From Streptomyces sp. F63 (GTDB lineage: Bacteria; Actinomycetota; Actinomycetes; Streptomycetales; Streptomycetaceae), in assembly GCF_018070345.1 (NCBI RefSeq), contig NZ_JAGPXX010000034.1:1-64000 (forward strand): 64,000 nt of DNA. The letters are read 5' to 3'. Positions 1-10,606 of this stretch are shown in pieces (positions within the stretch are counted from its first letter, which is position 1; each line of letters starts with the position of its first letter). A program made the position numbers and the translations under genes. The notes beneath the pieces are model-generated. The model did not search any database. It saw only the letters and a program-made list of their open reading frames with translations, and had not been told where the DNA came from.

Positions 1-271
1 CGCACGCCGGCAACCACGTTACGCAGACATGCCGCCCGAAGCAGCCCGGCATTGCGCCGGGCCAGGCGGTCGTCAGGCCCCTCATCAGCGGTCAAGCGGT
101 GCCCCGAAGCCCGGCGGCAACACCCCCAGGTCATCCGTACGACAGGGGGCACACAGCCATACCGGACCCGGGGGCCAGGCGCCCCATTGCGGGGCCACGA
201 AAAAGGTAACGGGGCGCATGGGCGGTCCGCCCGGTGAGCGCTGTCGGTGCCCCGTGGGATGCTTGACCGCG
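1..271. other. upstream region of holA, no gene seen
   Basis: No convincing gene lies here. A frame in phase with holA stays open from position 29, but it lacks the composition of a conserved protein and the family begins at the ATG at 272. The promoter of holA may lie in the less GC-rich stretch around 195-220, but I could not fix its boxes. Confidence 0.5.
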
Positions 272-1267
272 ATGGCCAGAAAGACGACGACCGACGACCC
301 GCTCAACCCCGTCACCCTCGCCGTGGGGCAGGAGGAGCTGCTCCTGGAACGCGCGGTGCGGGAGGTGATCGCGGCGGCGCGCGCCGCCGACGCCGACACC
401 GACGTGCGCGACCTCACGCCCGACGCCCTGCAGCCCGGCACCCTCGCGGAGCTGACCAGCCCCTCGCTGTTCGCCGAGCGCAAGGTCGTGGTGGTACGGA
501 ACGCACAGGACCTCTCGGCCGACACGGTGAAGGACGTCAAGGCCTATCTGGGCTCGCCCGCCGAGGAGATCACCCTCGTGCTGGTCCACGCCGGGGGCGC
601 CAAGGGCAAGGGGCTGCTGGACGCGGCACGCAAGGCGGGCGCCCGGGAGGTCTCCTGCCCGAAGATGACGAAGCCCGCCGACCGGCTGTCCTTCGTCCGC
701 GGTGAGTTCCGTGTCGCGGGGCGGTCCGCGACCGCGGAGGCGTGCCAGGCGCTGGTCGACGCCCTGGGCAGTGATCTGCGGGAGCTGGCGAGCGCCTGCT
801 CGCAGCTCGCCGCCGATGTCGACGGCCCGATCGACGATGCCGTCGTGGCGCGCTACTACACGGGCCGCGCCGAGGCCTCCGGTTTCACGGTCGCCGACCG
901 GGCGGTCGAGGGCCGGGCCGCCGAGGCGCTGGAGGCACTCCGCTGGTCCCTGGCCACCGGTGTCGCCCCCGTATTGATCACCAGTGCGCTGGCTCAGGCG
1001 GTCCGGGCCATCGGGAGGCTGGCGTCCGCCCCGCGCGGGGCCCGGCCCGGTGATCTCGCCCGTGACCTGGGCATGCCGCCCTGGAAGGTCGACCGGGTGC
1101 GGCAGCAGATGCGCGGCTGGTCGGCCGACGGGGTGTCCACCGCGCTGCGGGCCGTCGCGGAGGCGGACGGCGCCGTCAAGGGCGGTGGCGCCGACCCCGG
1201 TTACGCCCTGGAGAAGGCCGTGGTGGCGGTGGCCCGCGCGGCCCGCCCAGCCGGCCGGCGCGGCTGA
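272..1267 (+). CDS. holA: DNA polymerase III subunit delta
   Basis: This 331-residue protein is the delta subunit of the DNA polymerase III clamp loader, which opens the beta sliding clamp and loads it onto primed DNA. It matches actinobacterial HolA along its length: an N-terminal stretch starting VTLAVGQEELLLERAV, a central segment with SPSLFAERKVVVVRNAQDL, and a helical C-terminal region ending in arginine-rich residues. The ATG at 272 is chosen because the conserved sequence starts directly after it (MARKTTTDDPLNPV); the upstream in-frame extension to position 29 looks non-coding. It is followed by 473 nt without a gene and then by convergent rpsT. I am confident of the family from the sequence alone. 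Confidence 0.95.
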   Translation: MARKTTTDDPLNPVTLAVGQEELLLERAVREVIAAARAADADTDVRDLTPDALQPGTLAELTSPSLFAERKVVVVRNAQDLSADTVKDVKAYLGSPAEEITLVLVHAGGAKGKGLLDAARKAGAREVSCPKMTKPADRLSFVRGEFRVAGRSATAEACQALVDALGSDLRELASACSQLAADVDGPIDDAVVARYYTGRAEASGFTVADRAVEGRAAEALEALRWSLATGVAPVLITSALAQAVRAIGRLASAPRGARPGDLARDLGMPPWKVDRVRQQMRGWSADGVSTALRAVAEADGAVKGGGADPGYALEKAVVAVARAARPAGRRG

Positions 1268-1468
1268 CCCGGGCCGGACCGCCTTCACCGGCGCGACTCC
1301 GCCCGTATCACCCGCCCGTATCACCCGTCCGCCACAGCTCGCGCGGCCCCTGCCCGTGCTGTCACCCCGCGGGGCTCTTCGTACCGTCCCGTCGCGCGGC
1401 TCCGCCGCATCACCGCGGTCGGCGGCCCGCCGCCGGGCCCGGCCGGGCCGAGGGGCCCGTACGCCGAA

Positions 1469-1505
1469 GGCCCCGTACCACCCTGGGGAAGGGTGCTACG
1501 GGGCC
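1469..1505. terminator. strong two-part hairpin between holA and rpsT
   Basis: The arms GGCCCCGTA (1469-1477) and TACGGGGCC (1497-1505) pair perfectly. Inside them CACCCT (1479-1484) pairs with AGGGTG (1490-1495) around a GGGGA loop, with a single C-C mismatch between the two stems. Position and symmetry suit a bidirectional terminator for the convergent holA and rpsT genes. The rest of 1268-1740 is GC-rich spacer in which I see no gene. Confidence 0.7.
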
Positions 1506-1740
1506 TCGCGGTCCGAGCTGGGTGCGCCGCACCCGCGTGGCGAACGCAGGCCGCGTGCGGCGCGGTTCCGCGGCGGGGCCGCGGAGGAGAGTGCCGGTTC
1601 GGAGCGGTTGAGAGGGCCCGCTGGGTCCTGACCGGCGGAATCCGGGAAACGATCCCGGGTCGAGCGAGTGCCGTACGGCTTCCCGCGGCGTGCGGCCGGC
1701 GGGGCGGTTCCGTACCGCGGGTGAAGCGGAGGGGCGGAGG

Positions 1741-2007
1741 TCAGCCCTTGAGGGAGGCGACCCGGTGGGCCAGCGCCGACTTCTTGTTGGCGGCGGCGTT
1801 CTTGTGGATGACGCCCTTGCTGGCGGCCTTGTCCAGCTTCTTGGCGGCCTCGCGGGCGGCGGTGGTGGCCTTCTCCAGGTCACCGGCCTCCACGGCCTCG
1901 CGGGTCTTGCGGATCGCGGTCTTCAGCGAGGACTTGACGGCCTTGTTGCGCTGGCGCGCCTTCTCGTTGGTCTTGTTCCGCTTGATCTGGGACTTGATGT
2001 TCGCCAC
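1741..2007 (-). CDS. rpsT: 30S ribosomal protein S20
   Basis: This 88-residue basic protein is ribosomal protein S20, which binds 16S rRNA early in assembly of the small subunit. The start ANIKSQIKRNKTNEKARQRN and the alanine/lysine-rich helices that follow, with GVIHKNAAANKKSALAHRV near the end, are diagnostic. The start is a GTG at 2007 that gives the usual length; the frame stays open further upstream, but that extension has no family counterpart. The gene is divergent from lepA and convergent with holA. A good sigma-70-type promoter lies about 88 bases upstream. Confidence 0.97.
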   Translation of the reverse strand: MANIKSQIKRNKTNEKARQRNKAVKSSLKTAIRKTREAVEAGDLEKATTAAREAAKKLDKAASKGVIHKNAAANKKSALAHRVASLKG

Positions 2008-2094
2008 GTAAAGAGCCTTTGCAGCTTCGTCGGATTCTCGGGTGCGCCGTGCGCCGTGTCGTTTCAACGAAGAGGGCACGAGACGCGATGGACC

Positions 2095-2123
2095 AGGCTA
2101 CCAGCAGGGCCGAGGCCTCCCAA
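2095..2123 (-). promoter_or_regulatory. promoter of rpsT
   Basis: Read on the minus strand, TTGGGA (2123-2118) is followed after exactly 17 bases by TAGCCT (2100-2095). This fits the principal Streptomyces sigma factor HrdB. The predicted transcript would carry an untranslated leader of roughly 80 bases before the GTG of rpsT. Confidence 0.6.
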
Positions 2124-2209
2124 ACCGGACCGGGCGCCGCGGTCATGGGACGATGGGGGGACTGTCACAGACCCGGCCAAGCTGCGCCTCATCACCGAAT
2201 GGACCCTGC

Positions 2210-4084
2210 GTGCCCGCGACCCCTACCCCTGTGCCGGAGCCGAGCCGTACCGATCCGGCGCTGATCCGCAACTTCTGCATCATTGCGCACATCGACCACG
2301 GCAAGTCGACGCTCGCCGACCGGATGCTCCAGCTGACCGGTGTGGTCGAGCAGCGTCAGATGCGCGCCCAGTACCTCGACCGCATGGACATCGAGCGCGA
2401 ACGCGGCATCACGATCAAGTCCCAGGCCGTGCGGCTGCCCTGGGCGCCCGGAGGGGGCGAGAACCAGGGCGCCACCCATGTGCTCAACATGATCGACACT
2501 CCCGGCCACGTCGACTTCACCTATGAGGTCTCCCGTTCCCTGGCCGCCTGCGAGGGCTGCATCCTGCTGGTGGACGCGGCCCAGGGCATCGAGGCCCAGA
2601 CCCTCGCCAACCTGTATCTGGCGATGGAGAACGACCTCACGATCATCCCGGTGCTGAACAAGATCGACCTGCCGGCCGCACAGCCCGAGAAGTTCGCCGC
2701 GGAGCTGGCGCATCTCATCGGGTGCGACCCGTCCGACGTGCTGAAGGTCTCCGCGAAGACCGGCGAGGGCGTCGAGGCGCTGCTCGACAAGGTCGTCGCC
2801 GAGGTCCCGGCGCCGGTCGGCGACGCCGACGCGCCCGCTCGCGCGATGATCTTCGACTCCGTGTACGACGCCTACCGCGGTGTGGTGACGTATGTGAAGG
2901 TCGTCGACGGCCACCTCGCCAAGCGCGAGCGGATCCGGATGATGTCCACCGGCGCCACCCACGAGCTGCTGGAGATCGGTGTCTCCTCCCCCGAGATGAA
3001 GCCCTCCGACGGCCTGGGCGTCGGTGAGGTCGGCTATCTCATCACCGGGGTGAAGGACGTCCGCCAGTCCAAGGTCGGCGACACCGTCACGCTGCTCAAC
3101 AAGGGTGCCACCGAGGCCCTGGGCGGCTACAAGGACCCCAAGCCGATGGTGTTCTCCGGTCTCTATCCGCTGGACGGCTCCGACTACCCGGAGCTGCGGG
3201 ACGCCCTGGACAAGCTCCAGCTCAACGACGCCGCCCTGGTCTACGAGCCGGAGACCTCCGCCGCGCTCGGCTTCGGCTTCCGCGTCGGCTTCCTGGGCCT
3301 GCTCCACCTGGACGTGATCCGTGAGCGGCTGGAGCGCGAGTTCGGTCTCGATCTGATCGCCACCGCGCCGAACGTGATCTACCGCGTGATCATGGAGGAC
3401 GGCACCGAGCACACCGTCACCAACCCCAGCGAGTTCCCCACCGGCAAGATCGCCGAGGTGCATGAGCCGGTCGTCCGGGCCACCCTGCTCGCGCCCAGCG
3501 AGTTCATCGGGGCGATCATGGAGCTCTGCCAGACCCGCCGCGGCACGCTGCTGGGCATGGACTACCTCTCCGAGGAACGGGTCGAACTCCGCTACACCCT
3601 GCCCCTGGCCGAGATCGTCTTCGACTTCTTCGACGCCCTGAAGTCCAAGACCCGCGGCTACGCCTCGCTCGACTACGAGCCCACCGGCGAGCAGACCGCC
3701 GACCTGGTCAAGGTCGACATCCTGCTGCACGGCGACAAAGTGGACGCCTTCTCGGCGATCACGCACAAGGAGAAGGCGTACGCCTACGGGGTGCGGCTCG
3801 TCGCCAAGCTGCGCGAGCTCATCCCGCGGCAGAACTTCGAGGTGCCGATCCAGGCCGCCATCGGCAGCCGGGTCATCGCCCGCGAGACCGTCCGCGCCAT
3901 CCGCAAGGACGTCCTCGCCAAGTGTTACGGCGGTGACATCTCCCGGAAGCGGAAGCTGCTGGAGAAGCAGAAGGAGGGCAAGAAGCGGATGAAGATGGTC
4001 GGCAGCGTGGAGGTGCCCCAGGAGGCCTTCATCGCGGTGCTGTCCTCCGACTCCGCCGCCGGCGAGAGCAAGGGCAAGAAGTAG
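2210..4084 (+). CDS. lepA: Elongation factor 4 (LepA GTPase)
   Basis: This 624-residue translational GTPase acts on the ribosome; LepA/EF4 is thought to help initiation and to remobilise stalled ribosomes. The G1 motif AHIDHGKST is at residues 26-34, with DTPGHVDFTYEVSRSL and VLNKIDLP following as G3 and G4. The LepA-specific C-terminal domain, basic and ending KRMKMVGSVEVPQEAF, is complete. The GTG at 2210 is chosen because the conserved N-terminus begins there (PATPTPVPEPSRTDP) and gives the usual family length. An earlier in-frame start at 2042 would add 56 residues of no recognisable kind. The gene is divergent from rpsT and is followed by a clear terminator. Confidence 0.95.
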   Translation: MPATPTPVPEPSRTDPALIRNFCIIAHIDHGKSTLADRMLQLTGVVEQRQMRAQYLDRMDIERERGITIKSQAVRLPWAPGGGENQGATHVLNMIDTPGHVDFTYEVSRSLAACEGCILLVDAAQGIEAQTLANLYLAMENDLTIIPVLNKIDLPAAQPEKFAAELAHLIGCDPSDVLKVSAKTGEGVEALLDKVVAEVPAPVGDADAPARAMIFDSVYDAYRGVVTYVKVVDGHLAKRERIRMMSTGATHELLEIGVSSPEMKPSDGLGVGEVGYLITGVKDVRQSKVGDTVTLLNKGATEALGGYKDPKPMVFSGLYPLDGSDYPELRDALDKLQLNDAALVYEPETSAALGFGFRVGFLGLLHLDVIRERLEREFGLDLIATAPNVIYRVIMEDGTEHTVTNPSEFPTGKIAEVHEPVVRATLLAPSEFIGAIMELCQTRRGTLLGMDYLSEERVELRYTLPLAEIVFDFFDALKSKTRGYASLDYEPTGEQTADLVKVDILLHGDKVDAFSAITHKEKAYAYGVRLVAKLRELIPRQNFEVPIQAAIGSRVIARETVRAIRKDVLAKCYGGDISRKRKLLEKQKEGKKRMKMVGSVEVPQEAFIAVLSSDSAAGESKGKK

Positions 4085-4118
4085 ACCGCGGCGGCCGCTG
4101 CCACCGCGACACACCCTG

Positions 4119-4150
4119 AAGGCGCCCGTCCTCCCCGGGGCGGGCGCCTT
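4119..4150 (+). terminator. terminator after lepA
   Basis: AAGGCGCCCG (4119-4128) pairs perfectly over 10 bp with CGGGCGCCTT (4141-4150) around a 12-base loop, 34 bases after the lepA stop codon. Confidence 0.8.
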
Positions 4151-4213
4151 TGTGCTGGCCACGCCCCCGGGGAGGGGGGAATTCCGCTTCGTGAACGAGT
4201 GGCACTCAGACCC

Positions 4214-4242
4214 TTACAAACGAGCCGGTCGCACTCTACTCT
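4214..4242 (+). promoter_or_regulatory. promoter of the acyl-CoA synthetase gene
   Basis: TTACAA (4214-4219) and TACTCT (4237-4242) are separated by 17 bases, a good HrdB-type match just past the lepA terminator. The leader that follows holds a direct repeat GGTTA (4256-4260 and 4267-4271) spaced 11 bases apart. This could be a regulator site, though I cannot name the regulator. Confidence 0.55.
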
Positions 4243-4315
4243 GGGCCTGCCTGAAGGTTACTCGCCGGTTAAACAAGTTCCGTTGCAGCACCACAGCGGG
4301 GCACGGAGGATTGTC

Positions 4316-6205
<1,890 letters not shown>

Positions 6206-6316
6206 GGTGCGCGGCGGTGGGGCGCCCCGGGGTACGGGGGGCTCCCCGGAGGGTGGCTGCCGGGCAGCTGACCGGTGAGATGTACGCGGGGGCGCAGGAG
6301 GCGTGACCGCGGGAAG

Positions 6317-6359
6317 GGCCCGGGCCCGGTGTGGAGGTGATCCGCGCCGGGCCCGGGCC
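6317..6359 (+). terminator. terminator after the acyl-CoA synthetase gene
   Basis: GGCCCGGGCCCGG (6317-6329) pairs perfectly over 13 bp with CCGGGCCCGGGCC (6347-6359) around a 17-base loop, just past the duplicated gene end. Confidence 0.75.
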
Positions 6360-6472
6360 GTGTCCGGCCCTCCCGGATCCCGCACTCCTGGTTCCGCGCT
6401 CCCGGTTCCGCACTCCCGGACCGCCCGCCCGGACCGTTCGGGGACCCGTGGCGATGACGGACAATGGCCGGT

Positions 6473-7705
6473 ATGCCCTCCGTACTGCCCGACGGCGAAC
6501 CCGTGCCCGACGACGGGGCGCTGCCCGCTCACGCCCTCGACGGCGCCGCGGAGCGGCCCCTCGGCTTCTACCTCCATGTGCCCTATTGCGCCACGCGCTG
6601 CGGCTACTGCGACTTCAACACCTACACCGCCGGCGAGCTGCGCGGCTCCGGGGGTGCTCTCGCCTCGCGCGAGAACTACGCCGAGACGCTGGCCGAGGAG
6701 GTGCGGCTGGCGCGCAAGGTGCTCGGCGACGACCCGCGCCCGGTCGAGACCGTCTTCGTCGGCGGCGGCACGCCGACCCTGCTGCCCGCCGCCGGCCTGT
6801 CGCGGATGCTGGGGGCGGTCCGGGACGAGTTCGGGCTGGCCGAGGGCGCCGAGATCACCACCGAGGCCAATCCGGAGTCGGTGGACCCCAGTTATCTCGA
6901 AGCGCTGCTGGAGGGCGGTTTCAACCGGATCTCCTTCGGGATGCAGAGCGCGAAGGAGCACGTCCTGCGGGTGCTGGACCGCACCCACACCCCCGGCCGT
7001 CCCGAGGCCTGCGTCGCCGAGGCGCGCGCGGCCGGCTTCGCGCACGTCAACCTCGACCTCATCTACGGCACCCCGGGGGAGAGCGACGACGACTGGCGGG
7101 CCTCCCTGGACGCGGCGGTCGGCGCGGGCCCGGACCACATCTCCGCCTACGCCCTGATCGTCGAGGAGGGCACGGGGCTCGCCCGGCGCATCCGGCGCGG
7201 CGAGGTGCCGATGACCGACGACGACGTGCACGCGGACCGCTACCTGATCGCCGAGGAGCGGCTGTCCGCGGCCGGTTTCCACTGGTACGAGGTGTCGAAC
7301 TGGGCGACCACCGAGGCCGCCCGCTGCCGCCACAACGAGCTGTACTGGCGCGGCGCCGACTGGTGGGGCGCGGGCCCCGGCGCGCACAGCCACGTCGGCG
7401 GGGTGCGCTGGTGGAATGTGAAGCATCCGGGGGCGTACGCCCAGGCGCTCGCCGAGGGGCGTGCCCCCGGGGCCGGCCGCGAGGTGCTGACGGCCGGGGA
7501 CCGGCGCGTCGAGCGGATCCTCCTCGAACTGCGGCTCTCCGACGGCTGCCCGCTGGACCTGCTGGCCCCGGCCGGCCGGCGCGCGGCGGCCCGCGCGGTG
7601 GCGGACGGCCTGCTCCGGCCCGGGCCGTACGAGCGCGGCCGGGCGGCGCTGACGCTGCGGGGCCGGCTGCTTGCCGACGCGGTGGTCCGCGACCTGGTGG
7701 ACTGA
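6473..7705 (+). CDS. hemW: radical SAM heme chaperone HemW
   Basis: This 410-residue radical SAM protein belongs to the HemW group, which binds heme and delivers it to membrane respiratory proteins. The [4Fe-4S] cysteines form C39-X3-C43-X2-C46 in YCATRCGYCDF. VFVGGGTPTLL and TTEANPESVD follow as in the family. The motif HNELYW matches the HNXXYW signature that separates HemW from true coproporphyrinogen III dehydrogenase HemN. HemW also lacks the N-terminal HemN extension, as here. Many databases still call such proteins coproporphyrinogen oxidase. The ATG at 6473 fits the conserved beginning (MPSVLPDGEPVP); an ATG nine bases earlier at 6464 is equally possible. It is convergent with the DUF3097 gene. 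Confidence 0.9.
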   Translation: MPSVLPDGEPVPDDGALPAHALDGAAERPLGFYLHVPYCATRCGYCDFNTYTAGELRGSGGALASRENYAETLAEEVRLARKVLGDDPRPVETVFVGGGTPTLLPAAGLSRMLGAVRDEFGLAEGAEITTEANPESVDPSYLEALLEGGFNRISFGMQSAKEHVLRVLDRTHTPGRPEACVAEARAAGFAHVNLDLIYGTPGESDDDWRASLDAAVGAGPDHISAYALIVEEGTGLARRIRRGEVPMTDDDVHADRYLIAEERLSAAGFHWYEVSNWATTEAARCRHNELYWRGADWWGAGPGAHSHVGGVRWWNVKHPGAYAQALAEGRAPGAGREVLTAGDRRVERILLELRLSDGCPLDLLAPAGRRAAARAVADGLLRPGPYERGRAALTLRGRLLADAVVRDLVD

Positions 7706-7742
7706 CCCGGGCGCCGCGCACCGTGCACCACGCACCGGGGCT

Positions 7743-7771
7743 CCGCGGGGCCGGGCGGGGGCTCCCCGCGG
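7743..7771. terminator. bidirectional hairpin between hemW and the DUF3097 gene
   Basis: CCGCGGGG (7743-7750) pairs with CCCCGCGG (7764-7771) around a 13-base loop, midway between two convergent genes. Confidence 0.6.
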
Positions 7772-7781
7772 GTCCGGCGGG

Positions 7782-8627
7782 CTACGGGGCCGTCACATGG
7801 TCGATGAGCTCCTCGACCCGCCCGAGAAGCTCCGGCTCCAGGTCCCGGAACGTGTGCACGGAGGACAGGATGCGCTGCCAGGCCGCGCCGGTGTTCTCGG
7901 GCCAGCCCAGGGCCCGGCAGACGCCCGTCTTCCAGTCCTGGCCCCGGGGGACCGACGGCCAGGCGGGAATGCCGGCGGAGGCCGGCTTCACGGCCTCCCA
8001 GATGTCGATGTACGGATGGCCGACGACGAGGACGTGCTCGCCCCAGGTGCCGTCCGCCATGACCCGGGCCGCGATCCGCGACTCCTTGGACCCGGGCACC
8101 AGGTGGTCGACGAGCACCCCGAGCCGCGCGTCCGCCGACGGCCCGAACTCCCGTACCACCGCCGGGAGGTCGTCGATGCCTTCCAGGTACTCGACCACCA
8201 CGCCCTCGATGCGCAGGTCGTCGCCCCAGACCCGTTCGACGAGTTCGGCGTCGTGCCGGCCCTCCACGTAGATCCGCCCGGCGCGCGCGACCCGGGCCCG
8301 CGCTCCCGGGACAGCGATCGACCCCGAGGCGGTGCGGGCGGGGCGGCGCGGGGCGGCGGCCGAGGCGGCCGAGGGGCGCACCAGGGTGACCGTGCGCCCC
8401 TCCAGCAGAAAGCCGCGCGGCCCCATCGGGAAAACCCGGTGCTTGCCGAAGCGGTCCTCCAGGGTCACCACCGGCCCCTGGGCCGTCTTCTCGCTGCGGA
8501 TCACCGCGCCGCAGAACCCGGTGGCGGCCTCCTCCACCACGAGACCGGGCTCGGCCGCCACCTCGGGCACCGGCTCGGTCTTCTTCCACGGCGGGGTCAG
8601 GTCGGGCCCGTACTGTCTGCTGCGCAT
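7782..8627 (-). CDS. DUF3097 family protein
   Basis: This 281-residue cytoplasmic protein matches the actinobacterial DUF3097 family along its length. It starts MRSRQYGPDLTPPWKK and includes GRIYVEGRHDAELVERVWGDDLR, IEGVVVEYLEGIDDLP and VDHLVPGSKESRIA. The EGxxDAELVERVWGDDLR segment, with VLVDHLVPGSKES further on, is reminiscent of TOPRIM-like nucleic-acid enzymes, which is an inference. No function is established. The ATG at 8627 is chosen because the family begins there, although the frame is open far upstream. The next gene in the same direction, a metallo-beta-lactamase-fold gene, ends 35 bases upstream, so the two are probably co-transcribed. Confidence 0.85.
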   Translation of the reverse strand: MRSRQYGPDLTPPWKKTEPVPEVAAEPGLVVEEAATGFCGAVIRSEKTAQGPVVTLEDRFGKHRVFPMGPRGFLLEGRTVTLVRPSAASAAAPRRPARTASGSIAVPGARARVARAGRIYVEGRHDAELVERVWGDDLRIEGVVVEYLEGIDDLPAVVREFGPSADARLGVLVDHLVPGSKESRIAARVMADGTWGEHVLVVGHPYIDIWEAVKPASAGIPAWPSVPRGQDWKTGVCRALGWPENTGAAWQRILSSVHTFRDLEPELLGRVEELIDHVTAP

Positions 8628-8662
8628 GGGCACCGACGATACGAACGGCGGGCGGGCGCCGG

Positions 8663-9385
8663 TCACGACACGCCGAACCGCGCCGCCAGCGCCTCGCGTT
8701 GGGCCCGGACGAAGCGGGCGTCCACCACCGCTCCGTGACCGGGCACGTACAGCGCGTTCGCGCCGCCGAGTTCCACCAGCCGGTCCAGCGCGGCGGGCCA
8801 GCGCCCGGGTACGGCGTCCGGGCCGGCCTGCGGCTCCCCCGACTGCTCCACGAGATCGCCGCAGAACACGACGCAGGGGTCGCCGGGCACCAGCACCACC
8901 AGGTCGTGCGGGGTGTGCCCGGGCCCGATGTTGACGAGCACGGCCTCCCGGCCGCCGCCGAGGGCCACCGCCATCTCGCCCGAGACGAGGTGCCGCGGCC
9001 GGACCAGCAGATCGGCGGCCTCGGCCGCGTCCCCGGCGTCCAGCCCGTGCCGGACCGCGTCGGCGGCCACCGTCTCCCGCCCGCCGGCCAGCAGCCGGTC
9101 CAGGCCCACGGCGGCGTACGTCTCGGCGCCGGCGAAGGCCGCGGCGCCGAGTACGTGGTCGAAATGCCCGTGGGTGAATGCGAGATGGGTCACGTCCCGG
9201 CCCGCCAGGCGCCGTGCCCACCGGCGGATGTCCGCCCCCTCGGCGAGGCTCGCTCCCGCGTCCACGACCAGGACCGCGTCCGGCCCGTGCACCAGCCCCG
9301 CCGTGGCGTCCCAGCGCGGCAGACGGCGGCGTGCGACGCCGCGCGCCAGGTGCTCCCCGCCCGCCTCTTCCCAACCGCGTTCCAT
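8663..9385 (-). CDS. metallo-beta-lactamase-fold hydrolase
   Basis: This 240-residue protein has the metallo-beta-lactamase fold. The metal-binding motif THGHFDH (HxHxDH) sits near residue 95, GPGHTPHD carries a later histidine ligand, FCGDLV gives the bridging aspartate, and PGHG lies near the C-terminus. It is short and resembles cytosolic MBL-fold hydrolases of the glyoxalase II or lactonase type rather than RNase J. The substrate cannot be told from sequence. It is divergent from hrcA, with about 200 bases between them, and probably heads an operon with the DUF3097 gene. Confidence 0.85.
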   Translation of the reverse strand: MERGWEEAGGEHLARGVARRRLPRWDATAGLVHGPDAVLVVDAGASLAEGADIRRWARRLAGRDVTHLAFTHGHFDHVLGAAAFAGAETYAAVGLDRLLAGGRETVAADAVRHGLDAGDAAEAADLLVRPRHLVSGEMAVALGGGREAVLVNIGPGHTPHDLVVLVPGDPCVVFCGDLVEQSGEPQAGPDAVPGRWPAALDRLVELGGANALYVPGHGAVVDARFVRAQREALAARFGVS

Positions 9386-9471
9386 ACGATGACGCTAGCC
9401 GCAGGCGGGTGTTCGTGTCCGCCCGGTGCGCTGTCCACCGGCCGTGTATTCGCCCGGTGACGGGTCCGCCC

Positions 9472-9541
9472 TTGCCCTCGCCGTACCACACCGCCGTACA
9501 CTTGGCCGGGGAAACTGGCACTCGTCCGGATCGAGTGCCAA
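9472..9541 (+). promoter_or_regulatory. hrcA promoter with CIRCE operator
   Basis: The inverted repeat CTGGCACTC (9515-9523), nine spacer bases, then GAGTGCCAA (9533-9541) matches the CIRCE consensus TTAGCACTC-N9-GAGTGCTAA bound by HrcA. It is symmetric in eight of nine positions. Just upstream, TTGCCC (9472-9477) and TACACT (9497-9502), 19 bases apart, form a plausible promoter, so the operator would lie at the start of the transcript. This implies autoregulation of hrcA and heat-inducible expression of hrcA-dnaJ. Confidence 0.9.
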
Positions 9542-9589
9542 GGACCGGGACGAGGACCGGGACCGAGAGACCGACTGGAGGTGAGCGCG

Positions 9590-10606
9590 ATGCTGAGCGA
9601 ACGCAGACTCGAAGTGCTGCGCGCCATCGTCCAGGACTACGTCGGCACCGAGGAGCCGGTCGGCTCCAAGGCACTCACGGAGCGCCACCGCCTCGGGGTG
9701 TCGCCCGCCACCGTGCGCAACGACATGGCGGCGCTGGAGGACGAGGGCTTCATCGCCCAGCCGCACACGAGTGCCGGACGCATCCCCACGGACAAGGGCT
9801 ACCGGCTGTTCGTCGACAAGCTCGCCGGTGTGAAACCGCTCTCGACGGCGGAGCGCCGGGCCATTCAGAACTTCCTCGACGGCGCCGTCGACCTCGACGA
9901 CGTGGTGGGCCGCACGGTGCGGCTGCTCGCGCAGCTGACCCGGCAGGTGGCGGTGGTGCAGTATCCGTCGCTCACCCGCTCGACCGTGCGCCATGTCGAA
10001 CTGCTGTCCATGGCGCCCGCGCGGCTCATGCTCGTCCTGATCACCGATACCGGACGGGTCGAGCAGCGCATGGTGGACTGCCCGGCGCCGTTCGGCGAGA
10101 CCTCGCTGGCCGATCTGCGGGCCCGCCTCAACAGCGCGGTGTCCGGCCACCGTTTCGCGGAAGTGCCGCGCTTGGTGCAGGATCTTCCGGAGTCCTTCGA
10201 GACGGAGGACCGCGGGACGGTCTCCACGGTGCTCGCCACCCTCATGGAGACGCTCGTCGAGGAGACCGAGGAGCGGCTGATGATCGGCGGTACCGCCAAT
10301 CTCACCCGCTTCCGCCACGACTTCCCGCTGACCATCCGGCCCGTGCTGGAGGCCCTGGAGGAGCAGGTCGTGCTGCTGAAGCTGCTCGGCGCCTCCGAGG
10401 AGCCCGGAATGACGGTGCGTATCGGGCATGAGAACGCCCATGAGGGCCTGACGTCCACCTCCGTCGTCGCCGTCGGCTACGGTTCGGGCGACGAGGCGGT
10501 GGCGAAACTCGGCGTGGTCGGACCGACCCGCATGGATTACCCCGGAACGATGGGAGCGGTACGCGCAGTGGCACGTTACGTCGGACAGATCCTGGCGGAG
10601 TCGTAA
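9590..10606 (+). CDS. hrcA: heat-inducible transcription repressor HrcA
   Basis: This 338-residue protein is HrcA, the repressor that binds CIRCE operators and represses chaperone genes until heat shock titrates GroEL. The N-terminal winged helix (SERRLEVLRAIVQDYV, then GVSPATVRNDMAALEDEG) and the motif PHTSAGRIPTDKGYRLFVD are diagnostic. The C-terminal regulatory domain is complete. The ATG at 9590 is preferred over the GTG at 9581 because GGAGG at 9577-9581 is correctly spaced only for the ATG. A CIRCE element lies 49 bases upstream. The stop codon directly abuts the GTG of dnaJ, so the two genes are translationally linked. Confidence 0.96.
   Translation: MLSERRLEVLRAIVQDYVGTEEPVGSKALTERHRLGVSPATVRNDMAALEDEGFIAQPHTSAGRIPTDKGYRLFVDKLAGVKPLSTAERRAIQNFLDGAVDLDDVVGRTVRLLAQLTRQVAVVQYPSLTRSTVRHVELLSMAPARLMLVLITDTGRVEQRMVDCPAPFGETSLADLRARLNSAVSGHRFAEVPRLVQDLPESFETEDRGTVSTVLATLMETLVEETEERLMIGGTANLTRFRHDFPLTIRPVLEALEEQVVLLKLLGASEEPGMTVRIGHENAHEGLTSTSVVAVGYGSGDEAVAKLGVVGPTRMDYPGTMGAVRAVARYVGQILAES

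Noticed and set aside
29..271. Upstream extension of the delta subunit gene from the ATG at 29
   Set aside because: The extra 81 codons have no family counterpart and the conserved protein starts at 272.
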